Below, piece by piece: positions 41,881 through 51,034 of a stretch of 64,000 bases of DNA. The position numbers were made by a program, and so were the translations under genes. Position 1 is the stretch's first letter; every line of letters starts with the position of its first letter. Under the pieces are notes generated by a model, which saw nothing but the letters and a program-made list of their open reading frames with translations, ran no database searches and was not told the origin of the DNA. The DNA is from Ramlibacter henchirensis. GTDB taxonomy: Bacteria; Pseudomonadota; Gammaproteobacteria; Burkholderiales; Burkholderiaceae_C. The DNA lies in NCBI RefSeq assembly GCF_004682015.1, contig NZ_SMLM01000004.1:322533-386532 (forward strand), given 5' to 3'.

Positions 41881-43428
41881 TCAGCGAGCCGGTTCGGCGG
41901 CCCGTTCGAACCACGGCCGAGAGCGGTCGTGCCACGCATTGATCGCAATCCGCGAGCCCGCCTCCAGGCGCACGGGCGCTTCGAACGCGTAGATCGTGTG
42001 CTGCCAGTTGGACACCGGCTTGCGCGCGGAGGGATGGTTCTCGTAGACGATGCCGTTGCCGAAGTCGAGCCGGATCCACTGGATGAGTCCGTGGCACACG
42101 CCGGCTTGCGTCACGGCCACCTGGATGCGCTTCTTCTCGGCGGGAAAGCTCGTCTGCTTCAGGAAATCGAAGCGGAAGGCTTCGACCGGCTCGCTCATGA
42201 GGGCTGGCGCGAGATCCTCGCGATAGAGCGGCCGCTTCCTCGGCTGGATCGCGTTGAACTGGCTCAAGTCGAAGCCGAAGGATTCGGCGACGTGAAGGTT
42301 TTTCGCGAGGTCTTCACCGGTCACCAGCGCAACCATGATGCTGGCCGCCGCCGGCAGGATCTTTCCGCCGGGCTTGAGCAGGCGGACCTTGGCATCTTCG
42401 ATCGCGGAGAGCACGTTCTCGCCGAGCAGTTCGCTCGAGAAGATCTCGTGCACCAGGACGTCGGCCTTGCCCGGCAGGTCCTGCCCGAGCTGCACGGCCT
42501 GCGAAGGCTTGGCCAAGACCGTGACCCGGTCCGCGTAGCCGTTGCGCTCCACGATCCTGGTGGCGGTGTCGGCCACCAGCGGCACGGCCTCGCAGGTGAA
42601 CACCTTCTTCGCGCCGAGCCTCGCGGCCATCATCGCCAGCAGACCCGAGCCCGTGCCGATCTCCAGCACCGTGTCCTGGGACGAGACGGCCGATTGCAGC
42701 GCGGCGTGGAACGCCCCGTTGCGCTCCTGCTCGTTCATCATGGGCACGTGCCAGATCGGAACCATCTGGCTCAGGAGCCACTCGGCCCCTAGCTTCGCGG
42801 TGAGGCTGTCCGGGTCCGCGCGCAAGACATCGCGACACAGCTCGATGGCCTCGGGCCCGCGGTTCGATTCGAGCAGGCAGGTCGTCGCCTTCTTCAGCGT
42901 CGCCGCGTCACCGGGCGCGATCGCCAGCGCGGCCTTGTAGTCGGCTGCAGCCTCCAGCAGCCGCCCCTCGCCTTGCAACGAATCGCCGCGCTGCACCCGC
43001 GAGCGGGCGAGTTCCGGCGCCAGCGAAGGATCTGCGCCGATGGCCTTGCGGGCCAGGCGCAGCCCTTCGTCGAACTCGTTCAGCTGGAACTTGCAGTCCG
43101 CGAGGTTGGCCCAGCCGCCGGCATCGTTCGGGAACTTGTCCGTGTAGGTCGCGAACGTGGCCGCGGCTTCATCGAAGCGCTTCAGTTCCTTCTCGCAAGC
43201 GCCGATGTTGAAGAGGATCTCGCCGTCTTCCCTGTCCGGATTGCGCAGCGCACGAAAGAGCTCCAGCGCGCGCGTGTAGTTGCCGGTGAGGGCGTGCATC
43301 TTGGCGCACAGCCTGCGCGCCGCGAGGTTGGACGGCTCTTGCCGGCACAAGGCCTCGCACTCGGCGATGGCCTGCGCATGCCGGCCTTCGCGGAAGCCTT
43401 GCTTCACCCGGTCGAGTGTCGAATTCAT
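41881..43428 (-). CDS. TPR repeat protein with protein-arginine-methyltransferase (PRMT)-like domain
   Basis: This 515-residue protein has TPR-like helices in residues about 1-215. It then has a class I methyltransferase core with motif I VLEIGTGSG (254-262) and ribose-binding E280. The PRMT double-E loop is present as HEIFSSELLGE with E328 and E337, spaced as in PRMT1 and PRMT7. An N-W-Q (474-476) occupies the place of the PRMT THW loop. Helix MMNEQERNGAFHAAL (230-244) matches the PRMT N-terminal motif. TPR plus PRMT resembles eukaryotic PRMT9. It is therefore a candidate protein-arginine methyltransferase. ATG 43428 is 20 bases after the aminotransferase gene. Confidence 0.75.
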   Translation of the reverse strand: MNSTLDRVKQGFREGRHAQAIAECEALCRQEPSNLAARRLCAKMHALTGNYTRALELFRALRNPDREDGEILFNIGACEKELKRFDEAAATFATYTDKFPNDAGGWANLADCKFQLNEFDEGLRLARKAIGADPSLAPELARSRVQRGDSLQGEGRLLEAAADYKAALAIAPGDAATLKKATTCLLESNRGPEAIELCRDVLRADPDSLTAKLGAEWLLSQMVPIWHVPMMNEQERNGAFHAALQSAVSSQDTVLEIGTGSGLLAMMAARLGAKKVFTCEAVPLVADTATRIVERNGYADRVTVLAKPSQAVQLGQDLPGKADVLVHEIFSSELLGENVLSAIEDAKVRLLKPGGKILPAAASIMVALVTGEDLAKNLHVAESFGFDLSQFNAIQPRKRPLYREDLAPALMSEPVEAFRFDFLKQTSFPAEKKRIQVAVTQAGVCHGLIQWIRLDFGNGIVYENHPSARKPVSNWQHTIYAFEAPVRLEAGSRIAINAWHDRSRPWFERAAEPAR

Positions 43429-43448
43429 GGGACCGATGCGCCCGCGGA

Positions 43449-44654
43449 TCAGGAAGCCAGCGCGGTGCCCAGGCGTGCGACACCTTCGCGGATCTTTTCC
43501 ACGTCGGCCGTCGCGAACGACAGCCGCAGGGCCGCGCGATCCGGTTCCTTCGCGAAGAACGGCGCGCCGGGAACGAAGGCCACGCCCTTCTCGATCGCGC
43601 GTTTCGCGAACTCGCCCGCATCGCTGATCTTCCCGCCCGCGCCGGTCAGCCGCGCCCAGAAGAACAGGCCGCCCTGGGGCTGCGTGAACTCGATGGCGTC
43701 GCCGAGTTCGCGCTTGAGCGAATCGCCCATCGCCTGCGCACGCTCGGCATACACGCGCCGTACGCGCTTCAACGTGTCGGGCATGCGCCCGCTCTTGAGG
43801 TATTGCGCCGCGGTCGCCTGCGCGAAGGTGCTGGTGTGCGCGTCGCTGAACTGCTTGCACATCGTGGCCTTGGCCAGCAGCTCGGCCGGCGCGACGAGCC
43901 AGCCGACGCGCAGGCCCGGCGAGAGCACCTTGCTCATGCTGCCGCAGTGCGCCAGCCACTCGCGCGAGCCCGGCACCTCGTGGCTCAGGGCCAGCAGCGA
44001 AGGCGGCGGCGGCTGCGCAGTGAAGTAGAGATCGCCGTAGGGATCGTCTTCCACGACCAGCGTCTGGTACTTCACCGCCAGCTCCAGCACCTTGCGCCGC
44101 CGCTCCAGCGAGAGCAGCGCGCCGCTCGGGTTGCCGAAGGTGGGGATCAGGTAGACGAACTTGGGCTTGTGCTCGCGGATCAGCGCTTCGAGCCGGTCCA
44201 CCTGCACGCCTTGCGAGTCGATCGGCGCGGACACCAGGTCGGCGCCATAGAGGCGGAAGCACTGGATCGTGGCCAGGAAGGTCGGGCCTTCGACGATGAC
44301 CTTGTCACCGGGCCCGACCAGCGTCTTGCCCACCAGGTCCAGCGCCTGCTGGCTGCCGGTGGTGACGATCAGCTGCTGCGGCTCCAGGCCCTGCACGCCC
44401 TTGCCCTTCTCGAAGGCGGCGAGCTGCGCGCGCAGCGGCTCGTACCCTTCGGTCGCGCCGTACTGCAGCGCACCACCCGGTTCTTCGGCCAGCGCCTTCT
44501 GGCTGGCCTCGCGCAGCCCGTCGACGTCGAACATCGCGCTGTCCGGAAACCCGCCGGCGAAGGAGATGATGCCCGGCTTGCCCAGCAGCTTGAACAGCTC
44601 GCGGATGGCCGAGGTTTCGACGTTGTCGAGGCGGGATGCGAATGGGAGGGGCAT
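43449..44654 (-). CDS. PLP-dependent class I/II aminotransferase
   Basis: This 401-residue enzyme has the fold-type I PLP lysine K242 in SMSKVLSPGLRVGW, NPSG (175-178) and a typical N-terminal GKPGIISFAGGFPDSAMF. This is the 2-aminoadipate/aromatic or MocR-like aminotransferase group (LysN-type). The amino donor and acceptor are not determined. It is directly upstream of the TPR-PRMT gene, with a gap of 20 bases, so both probably share a transcript, though a functional link is not obvious. Confidence 0.88.
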   Translation of the reverse strand: MPLPFASRLDNVETSAIRELFKLLGKPGIISFAGGFPDSAMFDVDGLREASQKALAEEPGGALQYGATEGYEPLRAQLAAFEKGKGVQGLEPQQLIVTTGSQQALDLVGKTLVGPGDKVIVEGPTFLATIQCFRLYGADLVSAPIDSQGVQVDRLEALIREHKPKFVYLIPTFGNPSGALLSLERRRKVLELAVKYQTLVVEDDPYGDLYFTAQPPPPSLLALSHEVPGSREWLAHCGSMSKVLSPGLRVGWLVAPAELLAKATMCKQFSDAHTSTFAQATAAQYLKSGRMPDTLKRVRRVYAERAQAMGDSLKRELGDAIEFTQPQGGLFFWARLTGAGGKISDAGEFAKRAIEKGVAFVPGAPFFAKEPDRAALRLSFATADVEKIREGVARLGTALAS

Positions 44655-44739
44655 GGGTCGGCAGGGAGTCGTTTGCCGCCTATTGTGGCGTCATCCGCTT
44701 CCCGGCCGCGGCGCGTGCACTCGACGCGCGGAACCGCTT

Positions 44740-45450
44740 CTATTCCGGCTTGTCCTTGTCCGCGTACCCCTTGTCCGCGTACCGCAGCCCCACTGCGTCG
44801 TCCTCCGCCCGCCGGCTGTCCGCCTTTGCGCGTTCGCGATCCGCTTCGGCCCCGGGGCTCTCGGTCCAGTCACGGCCGGCGGAAGGCGCCTGGGCCTTGT
44901 CGACGGACGCACTGGAGGCCACGGCGCGTTCGCGGGCCGCCTCCGCTGTCCGCTCGGGCGCAGGATCGAAGGCGCTGCTGCGGTCCGAGTAACTCCCCTG
45001 CACGCCGCCGCTGCTGCCGGGCAGCGGCCGGTCGACGATCTCGCGCACGGGCTGCTGCCCGGGGCGGTGGTAGACGTTCAGGTCGGCCGCCTGCAGGTCG
45101 TGCAGCAAGGCGCGTGCTCTCGCGGCCTCGGCTTCGTCCTCGGTGTCGACCACGAGCACGGTGCAGCCGCGGTCCACGGCGTTCGCGTAGACCTCGTGGT
45201 CCCCGCGATCGCGTTCGCCGCCGAACATGCGGACGAAGAAGCCGGCGACCTTGTCGACCATGTCGCGGCTGGCGGCGATCTCCCGGTCCGTGCCTTCCCA
45301 GGCCCGCGGGTCCTCGCCCATGGAGTCGGAATCGGTCGGGCCGCGGTGCTGGAGGTGCACGTCGCGGCGGTCGAAGCCGGACTGCAGCAGCCGGTCGCGG
45401 GCGCGCTCGGCGACGTCGCGGTGCTCGAACGAGCAGATGGCGGTGTGCAT
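44740..45450 (-). CDS. YflT/general-stress-protein-17M-like protein with acidic repeat tail
   Basis: This 236-residue protein starts with a YflT-like domain (CSFEHRDVAERARDRLLQSGFDRRDVHL) found in heat- or stress-induced proteins. The second half is disordered: Ser/Pro/Glu-rich, ending in YADKGYADKDKPE, a short tandem. ATG 45450 follows GGAGTACC. Its role is inferred as stress-related. It lies between the aminotransferase gene and the tphR-like gene. Confidence 0.68.
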   Translation of the reverse strand: MHTAICSFEHRDVAERARDRLLQSGFDRRDVHLQHRGPTDSDSMGEDPRAWEGTDREIAASRDMVDKVAGFFVRMFGGERDRGDHEVYANAVDRGCTVLVVDTEDEAEAARARALLHDLQAADLNVYHRPGQQPVREIVDRPLPGSSGGVQGSYSDRSSAFDPAPERTAEAARERAVASSASVDKAQAPSAGRDWTESPGAEADRERAKADSRRAEDDAVGLRYADKGYADKDKPE

Positions 45451-45554
45451 GAGGTACTCCTTTGTCGCTGTACTGCCTTCTTGATAGACCCGGCCGCGGC
45501 GCATGGGGAGTGGCCGGCGGAGCCAGCCGGTGTAGGCAGGGGACTACCGTCGGC

Positions 45555-46361
45555 CTACTCCCTGGGCAACCGCTGCGCCAGCGAGTCGCGCGCCTTGCGC
45601 AGCACGGGCAGCATCTCCTCGCGGAACTCCGCCATCGACATGCGTTCGGCGCGCACGGCCATGCTGATCGCGCCGACGGCGCGGCCCTCGCGGTCGAACG
45701 CCGGGACGGCGATGGAGCGCACGCCGATCTCCAGTTCGCCGTCGCTCTGGGTCCATCCTTCTTCGCGACCGCGATCGATCAGCGCGAGCACCTCGCGCGA
45801 GCGCCAGATGGTTCGCTCGGTGAGCGGCGCCTTCGGCATCAGCTCGATGCGGCGCCGCGCCTCCTCGGCGGGCAGGCTGGCCAGCAGCGCACGGCCGAGC
45901 GCCGAGCAGTAGCCCGGCAGGCGCGAGCCGATGGCGAGGCCCGTGGAGAGGCTGCGCCGGGCGGTCGAGCGCGCCACGATCAGCGCGTCGTCGCCCAGCA
46001 GCGTGCCGAACGTCGCCGACTGCCGCGTGCGCTCGGCCAGCGCATCGAGCAGCGGCTGGGCCAGTTGCGGAATGGGCCGCGACGCCAGGTACGAGTGCGC
46101 GACCAGAAGTGCGCGGGGCGCGGCCCAGAACCGCTTGCCGTCGCTGTCCAGGTAACCGAGCGCATGCAAGGTGTGCAGCGAGCGGCGGGCCGATGCCGGG
46201 GTGCTGCCGGCGAGCCGGGCCACTTCGGACAAGGTGAGCCGCGACGCCTCGCGGTTGAAGCAGGTCAGCACATCCAGGCCCTTCTGCAGCGCCGTGACGA
46301 AGCTCTTGTCACCGGCGGCGGGCGTGAGCTGCCGAGTCGTGATCGCAGCGGTTTTGCGCAT
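45555..46361 (-). CDS. tphR: IclR family regulator (TphR-like), divergent from the oxygenase operon
   Basis: This 268-residue regulator has a winged HTH ([30 protein letters not shown]) and an IclR effector domain. It faces the Bug-oxygenase operon across 104 bases, as in the Comamonas terephthalate system, where an IclR-type TphR acts with terephthalate as inducer. ATG 46361 lies inside one copy of the TTTTGCGCATC repeat, so autoregulation is likely. TphR assignment rests on context and on the operon, not on a search. Confidence 0.75.
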   Translation of the reverse strand: MRKTAAITTRQLTPAAGDKSFVTALQKGLDVLTCFNREASRLTLSEVARLAGSTPASARRSLHTLHALGYLDSDGKRFWAAPRALLVAHSYLASRPIPQLAQPLLDALAERTRQSATFGTLLGDDALIVARSTARRSLSTGLAIGSRLPGYCSALGRALLASLPAEEARRRIELMPKAPLTERTIWRSREVLALIDRGREEGWTQSDGELEIGVRSIAVPAFDREGRAVGAISMAVRAERMSMAEFREEMLPVLRKARDSLAQRLPRE

Positions 46362-46385
46362 CCGCGTATTTTGCGCATCGCGCAA
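46352..46385. promoter_or_regulatory. Candidate IclR operator: TTTTGCGCATC repeat plus palindrome
   Basis: Two copies of TTTTGCGCATC occur at 46352-46362 and 46369-46379, 17 bases apart. The second copy continues into a perfect inverted repeat TTGCGC-ATC-GCGCAA (46371-46385). The first copy covers the start of the tphR-like gene. This arrangement is what one expects of a dimeric regulator binding two sites on one face of DNA, and the IclR product of 45555-46361 is the obvious candidate. Confidence 0.65.
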
Positions 46386-46465
46386 TTTCCGCTTGCCGCG
46401 CCCTGGTACGCAGGCGGACACTGGCCGCACCCGCGGAACGAGCGGCCCAACAGGAGACATCGCCC

Positions 46466-47443
46466 ATGACCCAACGCTTCACGCGCCGGCAGGCACTCGC
46501 GCTCACCGCGGGCGGCGCCCTCGCCCCGCTCGGGCTGCCGGCCTTCGCGCAGCCCGCCAGGTCGGTACGGCTGATCGTGCCCTTCCCCGCCGGCGGCACG
46601 GCCGACGTGCTGCCGCGGCTGATCACCGAGAAGATCCGCAGCCAGTTCCCGAACGGCATCGTCGTGGAGAACAAGTCCGGCGCCGGCGGCAACATCGGCG
46701 CGGCGGAGGTCGCACGCGCCGAGCCGGACGGCACCACCTACCTGGTCTCCCCGCCGGGGCCGATCGCGATCAACCACCACCTGTACAAGTCGCTGCAGTT
46801 CGACCCCACGAAGTGGGTGCCGGTGACGGTGCTGGCCACGGTGCCCAACGTGCTGGCCGTCAGCAACAAGGTGCCCGCGAAGAACTTCGAGGAGTTCCTG
46901 GCCTACCTGAAGGCCAACCCGGGCAAGGTGAGTTACGCGTCGCAGGGCAACGGTTCCACCTCGCACCTGACGGCCAGCCTGTTCATGCAGCTCACCGGGA
47001 CCGAGATGGTCCATGTTCCCTACAAGGGCACGGCGCCGGCATTGGTCGATCTCGTCGGCAGCAACGTCGACGTGTTCTTCGACAACATCAGCTCCTCGGC
47101 CCAGTTCCACACCGGCGGCAAGATCAAGGTGCTGGCGGTGGCCGACCAGCAGCGCTCGCAGGCGCTGCCCAACGTGCCCACCTTCGCCGAGCAGAAGCTG
47201 CCAGCGATGAACGCGGTCACGTTCTTCACCATGGTGGCGCCGCCGGGCACGCCCGCGGACGCGGTGGCCTACATGCACAAGGCGGTGTCCGGCGCATTGG
47301 CGCTGCCGGATATCCGGCAGAAGTTCCTCGACCAGGGCGCGCAGCCGCGCGGCTGGTCGCCCGAGGAAACCGGCCGCTTCGTCCGCTCCGAGTCGGAGAA
47401 GTGGAACAAGGTGATCAAGGCAGCGAACGTGACGGTGGAGTGA
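46466..47443 (+). CDS. tphC: Bug-type periplasmic receptor (TphC-like)
   Basis: This 325-residue receptor has a Tat-like signal ([18 protein letters not shown]) and the family opening [22 protein letters not shown]. In the Comamonas system TphC is the terephthalate-binding receptor of the tripartite-type uptake system. It is the first gene of the oxygenase operon, and its stop TGA overlaps the alpha subunit ATG by one base. The genes for the membrane parts are not near. Confidence 0.82.
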   Translation: MTQRFTRRQALALTAGGALAPLGLPAFAQPARSVRLIVPFPAGGTADVLPRLITEKIRSQFPNGIVVENKSGAGGNIGAAEVARAEPDGTTYLVSPPGPIAINHHLYKSLQFDPTKWVPVTVLATVPNVLAVSNKVPAKNFEEFLAYLKANPGKVSYASQGNGSTSHLTASLFMQLTGTEMVHVPYKGTAPALVDLVGSNVDVFFDNISSSAQFHTGGKIKVLAVADQQRSQALPNVPTFAEQKLPAMNAVTFFTMVAPPGTPADAVAYMHKAVSGALALPDIRQKFLDQGAQPRGWSPEETGRFVRSESEKWNKVIKAANVTVE

Positions 47444-48672
47444 TGCAGGAAAGCACGATCGAATGGCGGGGGCCGGGCTTCACCCGGATCCCCTACGGCG
47501 TCTACAGCGGACCCGCGCTGGCGCAGCAGGAACAGGAGCGCATCTTCCGCGGCGCCACCTGGAACTACCTTTGCCTGGAGGCGGAGCTGCCCGAGGACGG
47601 GAGCTTCCGCACCACCTTCGCCGGCGAGACGCCGGTGGTGGTGGTCAAGGACGACGACGGCGAGATCTACGCCTTCGAGAACCGCTGCGCGCACCGCGGC
47701 GCGCTGCTGGCGCTGGAGAAGTCCGGCAAGGTGGAGAACTTCCAGTGCGTCTACCACGCCTGGAGCTACAACCGCCAGGGCGACCTGGTCGGCGTCGCCT
47801 TCGAGAAGGGCGTCAAGGGCCAGGGCGGCATGCCCGCCTCCTTCTGCAAGGAGGAGCACGGCCCGCGCAAGCTGATGGTGGCGCGCTATTGCGGCCTGGT
47901 GTTCGGCAGCTTCAGCGAGGACGTGCCGCCGCTGGAGGAGTACCTCGGCGACGAGATCTGCCAGCGCATCGAGCGCGTGCTGCACAAGCCGGTGGAGGTC
48001 ATCGGCCGCTTCACCCAGGCGCTGCCCAACAACTGGAAGCTGTACGTCGAGAACGTCAAGGACAGCTACCACGCCAGCCTGCTGCACCTGTTCTTCACGA
48101 CCTTCGAGCTCAATCGCCTGTCGCAGAAGGGCGGCGTGATCGTCGACGAGAGCGGCGGCCACCACGTGAGCTATTCCATGATCGATCCCGCCGCGGCCGA
48201 CTCTTCCTACCGCGAGCAGGGCCTGCGCTCGGACGATGCCCAGTACCGGCTCAAGGACCCCAGCGTGCTGGCCGGCTTCCAGGAGTTCGACGACGGCGTC
48301 ACGCTGCAGATCCTCTCCGTGTTCCCCGGCTTCGTGCTGCAGCAGATCCAGAACTGCCTGGCCGTGCGCCAGGTGCTGCCCAAGGGCGAAGGCCGGTCGG
48401 AATTGAACTGGACCTACATCGGCTACGCCGACGACACGCCCGAGCAGCGCACGGTGCGCCTGAACCAGTTGAACCTGGTGGGGCCGGCCGGTTTCATCTC
48501 GATGGAAGACGGCGCCGTCGGCGGCTTCGTGCAGCGCGGCATCGCCGGCGCGCGCGAACTGGAGGCGGTGGTGGAAATGGGCGGCGAGGCCACCGGCTCC
48601 AGCGAGGGCCGCGCCACCGAAACTTCCGTGCGCGGCTTCTGGAAAGCCTGGCGCCACCACATGGGAGCGTGA
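47443..48672 (+). CDS. tphA2: Terephthalate 1,2-dioxygenase-type oxygenase alpha subunit
   Basis: This 409-residue protein is a Rieske non-haem iron oxygenase large subunit. The Rieske motif is C82-x-H84 and C102-x2-H105. The mononuclear iron ligands fit H210, H215 and D356, with bridging D207. R309 and R390, the two arginines known to hold the carboxylates of terephthalate in TphA2 of Comamonas, are present at the same numbers. The length is close to TphA2 (413). Sequence recalled from TphA2 matches closely throughout. It cis-dihydroxylates terephthalate, with specificity inferred. Confidence 0.85.
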   Translation: MQESTIEWRGPGFTRIPYGVYSGPALAQQEQERIFRGATWNYLCLEAELPEDGSFRTTFAGETPVVVVKDDDGEIYAFENRCAHRGALLALEKSGKVENFQCVYHAWSYNRQGDLVGVAFEKGVKGQGGMPASFCKEEHGPRKLMVARYCGLVFGSFSEDVPPLEEYLGDEICQRIERVLHKPVEVIGRFTQALPNNWKLYVENVKDSYHASLLHLFFTTFELNRLSQKGGVIVDESGGHHVSYSMIDPAAADSSYREQGLRSDDAQYRLKDPSVLAGFQEFDDGVTLQILSVFPGFVLQQIQNCLAVRQVLPKGEGRSELNWTYIGYADDTPEQRTVRLNQLNLVGPAGFISMEDGAVGGFVQRGIAGARELEAVVEMGGEATGSSEGRATETSVRGFWKAWRHHMGA

Positions 48673-48674
48673 GC

Positions 48675-49139
48675 ATGGTGGACGTCCTGGCCATCTGCGC
48701 CTTCCATGCGGCGTACGCGCACGCCATCGACAGCGACGAGCTGGAACGCTGGCCGTCGTTCTTCACCGAGCGCTGCCACTACCGCATCACCCACGTGGAG
48801 AACGAGCGCGAGAAGCTGCCCGCCGGCATCGTCTACGCCGACTCGCGCGCCATGCTGGAGGACCGCATCGCCGCGCTGCGCGAGGCCAACATCTACGAGC
48901 GGCACCGCTACCGGCACCTTCTCGGCATGCCGCTGGTGGAGTCGGCCGACGGCGGCGGCGCGGTGGCGCGCACGCCGTTCATGGTGTCGCGCATCATGCA
49001 CAGCGGCGAGACCGGGCTGTTCGCCACCGGCGAATACCGCGACCGCTTCGTCTTGCAGGGCAATCGCCTGCTGCTGGCCGAACGGGTCGTGGTGTGCGAC
49101 AGCACGGTGACCGACACCTTGCTGGCGCTGCCGCTGTGA
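48675..49139 (+). CDS. tphA3: Aromatic-ring-hydroxylating dioxygenase beta subunit
   Basis: This 154-residue protein has the SnoaL-like cone fold of ring-hydroxylating dioxygenase beta subunits; WPSFFTERCHYRITHVENEREKLPAGIVYADSR is typical. The length equals TphA3. It forms an alpha3beta3 hexamer with the preceding alpha subunit, whose stop codon lies two bases before this start. Confidence 0.85.
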   Translation: MVDVLAICAFHAAYAHAIDSDELERWPSFFTERCHYRITHVENEREKLPAGIVYADSRAMLEDRIAALREANIYERHRYRHLLGMPLVESADGGGAVARTPFMVSRIMHSGETGLFATGEYRDRFVLQGNRLLLAERVVVCDSTVTDTLLALPL

Positions 49140-49171
49140 CACGGCGCTTCGCGCCCAACAGCTGAAACCGA

Positions 49172-50170
49172 ATGCCCTACGACATCCGCATCGCCGGCAC
49201 CGACGTGCAGTTCCCCTGCGAGCCCGGACAGAACGTCCTGGACGCCGCGCTCAAGTCCGGCATCGAGATGCCCTACTCCTGCCGCAAGGGCATCTGCGGC
49301 AACTGCGCCGGCCGCGTGACGGCGGGCAGCGTGGAATGCCCGCCACCGGGCGCCGCGATCGAGGCCGGCCAGCACCTGTTCTGCCAATGCCTGCCGCTGG
49401 AGAACCTGGAGATCGCGCCGGAGACCTGGCACCGGGTCGACCCTTCCGCGCGCAAGACCTACACGGTCAAGGTGTTCCGCAACACGCTGGCCGCGCCCGA
49501 CGTCAACGTGCTGCAGCTTCGCCTGCCCGCGGGCCAGCGCGCGAAGTTCCGTGCCGGGCAGTACCTGCAGGTCACGCTGCCGGACGGCAGCCGGCGCTCC
49601 TACTCCATGGCCAACCCGCCGCACGAGAGCGACATGCTGCAGCTGCACATCCGGCACGTCGCGGGCGGCCAGTTCACGCAGCTCGTGCCGAATCTCAAGT
49701 CCGGCGACCTGCTGGAGGTGCAGCTGCCGTTCGGCGACGTGGAGATCCACGAGGAGGCCACCGGGCCGCTGCTGTGCGTGGCCGGGGGCACCGGCTTCGC
49801 CCCGGTGAAGTCGCTGATCGACGACCTCATGAAGAAGGGCGCGCGCCGCGAAGTCACGCTGGTGTGGGGCGCGCGCACGACCGACGGGCTCTACCTGATG
49901 CCGGCGGTGGAGCGCTGGAAGAAGTCGCTGCCGGGCTTCCGCTTCGTTCCTGCCGTCGAAGATGCTGCGGGCGCACAGGCGGTGGGCGGCTTCAACGGCC
50001 GCGCGGACGAGGCGGTCCGGTCCCTGTTCACCGCCCTTGCCGACCACGACGCGTACTGCTGCGGCGCGCCCGCCATGGTGACGGCGGTGCGCAAGGCCTG
50101 CGTGGAGGACCGCGGGCTGGATCCGCACCGCTTCCACGCCGACGTGTTCGTGCCCGGCCCGGCGGCCTGA
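49172..50170 (+). CDS. tphA1: Oxygenase reductase: plant-type [2Fe-2S] ferredoxin plus FAD/NAD domains
   Basis: This 332-residue protein supplies electrons to the oxygenase. N-terminal ferredoxin cysteines are C37, C42, C45 and C71, in CRKGICGNC and LFCQC. The FAD-binding motif RRSYSMANPP and the NAD(P)-binding motif VAGGTGFAP follow. The length is near TphA1 (336). It completes a two-component (class IB-like) oxygenase with the two previous genes; the gap to the beta gene is 32 bases. Confidence 0.88.
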   Translation: MPYDIRIAGTDVQFPCEPGQNVLDAALKSGIEMPYSCRKGICGNCAGRVTAGSVECPPPGAAIEAGQHLFCQCLPLENLEIAPETWHRVDPSARKTYTVKVFRNTLAAPDVNVLQLRLPAGQRAKFRAGQYLQVTLPDGSRRSYSMANPPHESDMLQLHIRHVAGGQFTQLVPNLKSGDLLEVQLPFGDVEIHEEATGPLLCVAGGTGFAPVKSLIDDLMKKGARREVTLVWGARTTDGLYLMPAVERWKKSLPGFRFVPAVEDAAGAQAVGGFNGRADEAVRSLFTALADHDAYCCGAPAMVTAVRKACVEDRGLDPHRFHADVFVPGPAA

Positions 50171-50179
50171 GGAGACGCG

Positions 50180-50917
50180 ATGATCGAGAAGGAACTGGAC
50201 ATCCCCACCGCCGACGGCGCGATGAACACGTTCATCGTGCATCCCGACGAAGGCGGGCCGCATCCGGTCGTGCTCTTCTACATGGACGCGCACGGCTGGC
50301 GCGAAGAGCTGCGCGACATGGCGCGTCGCCTGGCGAGCGTCGGCTACTACGTGGTGCTGCCCAACCTGTACTACCGCCGCAGCCGCGACTTCTGGCTCAA
50401 GGCGCGCACGCCCGAGGCGATGGCGCCGATGTTCGAGCTGATGCACAGCCTCTCCAACGCGCTCATGGTGCGCGACACCGAAGCGATGATCCGCTTCGTC
50501 GACACGCAGCCGGAGGCGAACGCCGGCCGCATCGGCGCCACCGGCTACTGCATGAGCGGTCCCTTCGTGTTCGCGGCGGCCGCGGCCTTTCCCGAGCGCA
50601 TCCAGGCCATCGCGGCGTTCCATCCGGCCCAGATGGTCACGGAAGAGGAGGATTCGCCGCACCGCATGACCGACCGCATCCGCTGCGAGACCTACGTCGC
50701 CTGCGCCGAGACCGACAAGTGGGCGCCGCCCGACACGATCGCCCGCCTCGAGGAAGCGATGAAGGCCGGCCACATGCGCTACCGGCTCGAGTGGTACCCG
50801 GGCGCCGAGCACGGCTTCGTCTTTCCGCGGCGCGAGGGCATCTACCACCGCCCTTCGGCGGAGCGGCACTGGGAACGGCTGTTCGCCCTGTTCGACCGGA
50901 CCCTGCGGTCGCGTTGA
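50180..50917 (+). CDS. Dienelactone hydrolase family protein
   Basis: This 245-residue alpha/beta hydrolase has the family triad C124 (GYCMSG), D179 (ETDKW) and H211 (AEHGF). Dienelactone hydrolases open enol-lactones in aromatic catabolism. It starts nine bases after the reductase stop, so it belongs to the oxygenase operon. It cannot replace the dehydrogenase TphB, since it has no redox domain. It might act on an ester form of the substrate or on a downstream lactone. Confidence 0.85.
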   Translation: MIEKELDIPTADGAMNTFIVHPDEGGPHPVVLFYMDAHGWREELRDMARRLASVGYYVVLPNLYYRRSRDFWLKARTPEAMAPMFELMHSLSNALMVRDTEAMIRFVDTQPEANAGRIGATGYCMSGPFVFAAAAAFPERIQAIAAFHPAQMVTEEEDSPHRMTDRIRCETYVACAETDKWAPPDTIARLEEAMKAGHMRYRLEWYPGAEHGFVFPRREGIYHRPSAERHWERLFALFDRTLRSR

Positions 50918-51034
50918 GGGCGGCCGCTGCCGTCCCGTCGTTGACGGCTTTCGCATAGCGGTTGTCGACCAATTCTTACCCGCGGCGCAGCCGCGGCAGC
51001 GCAGAGTAGGAGCCTCTCAGCGCGAAGCAGAACC

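Noticed and set aside
50180..50917. Dienelactone hydrolase as a replacement for TphB
   Set aside because: It is an alpha/beta hydrolase with a Cys-Asp-His triad and has no NAD-binding domain, so it cannot carry out the dehydrogenase step.
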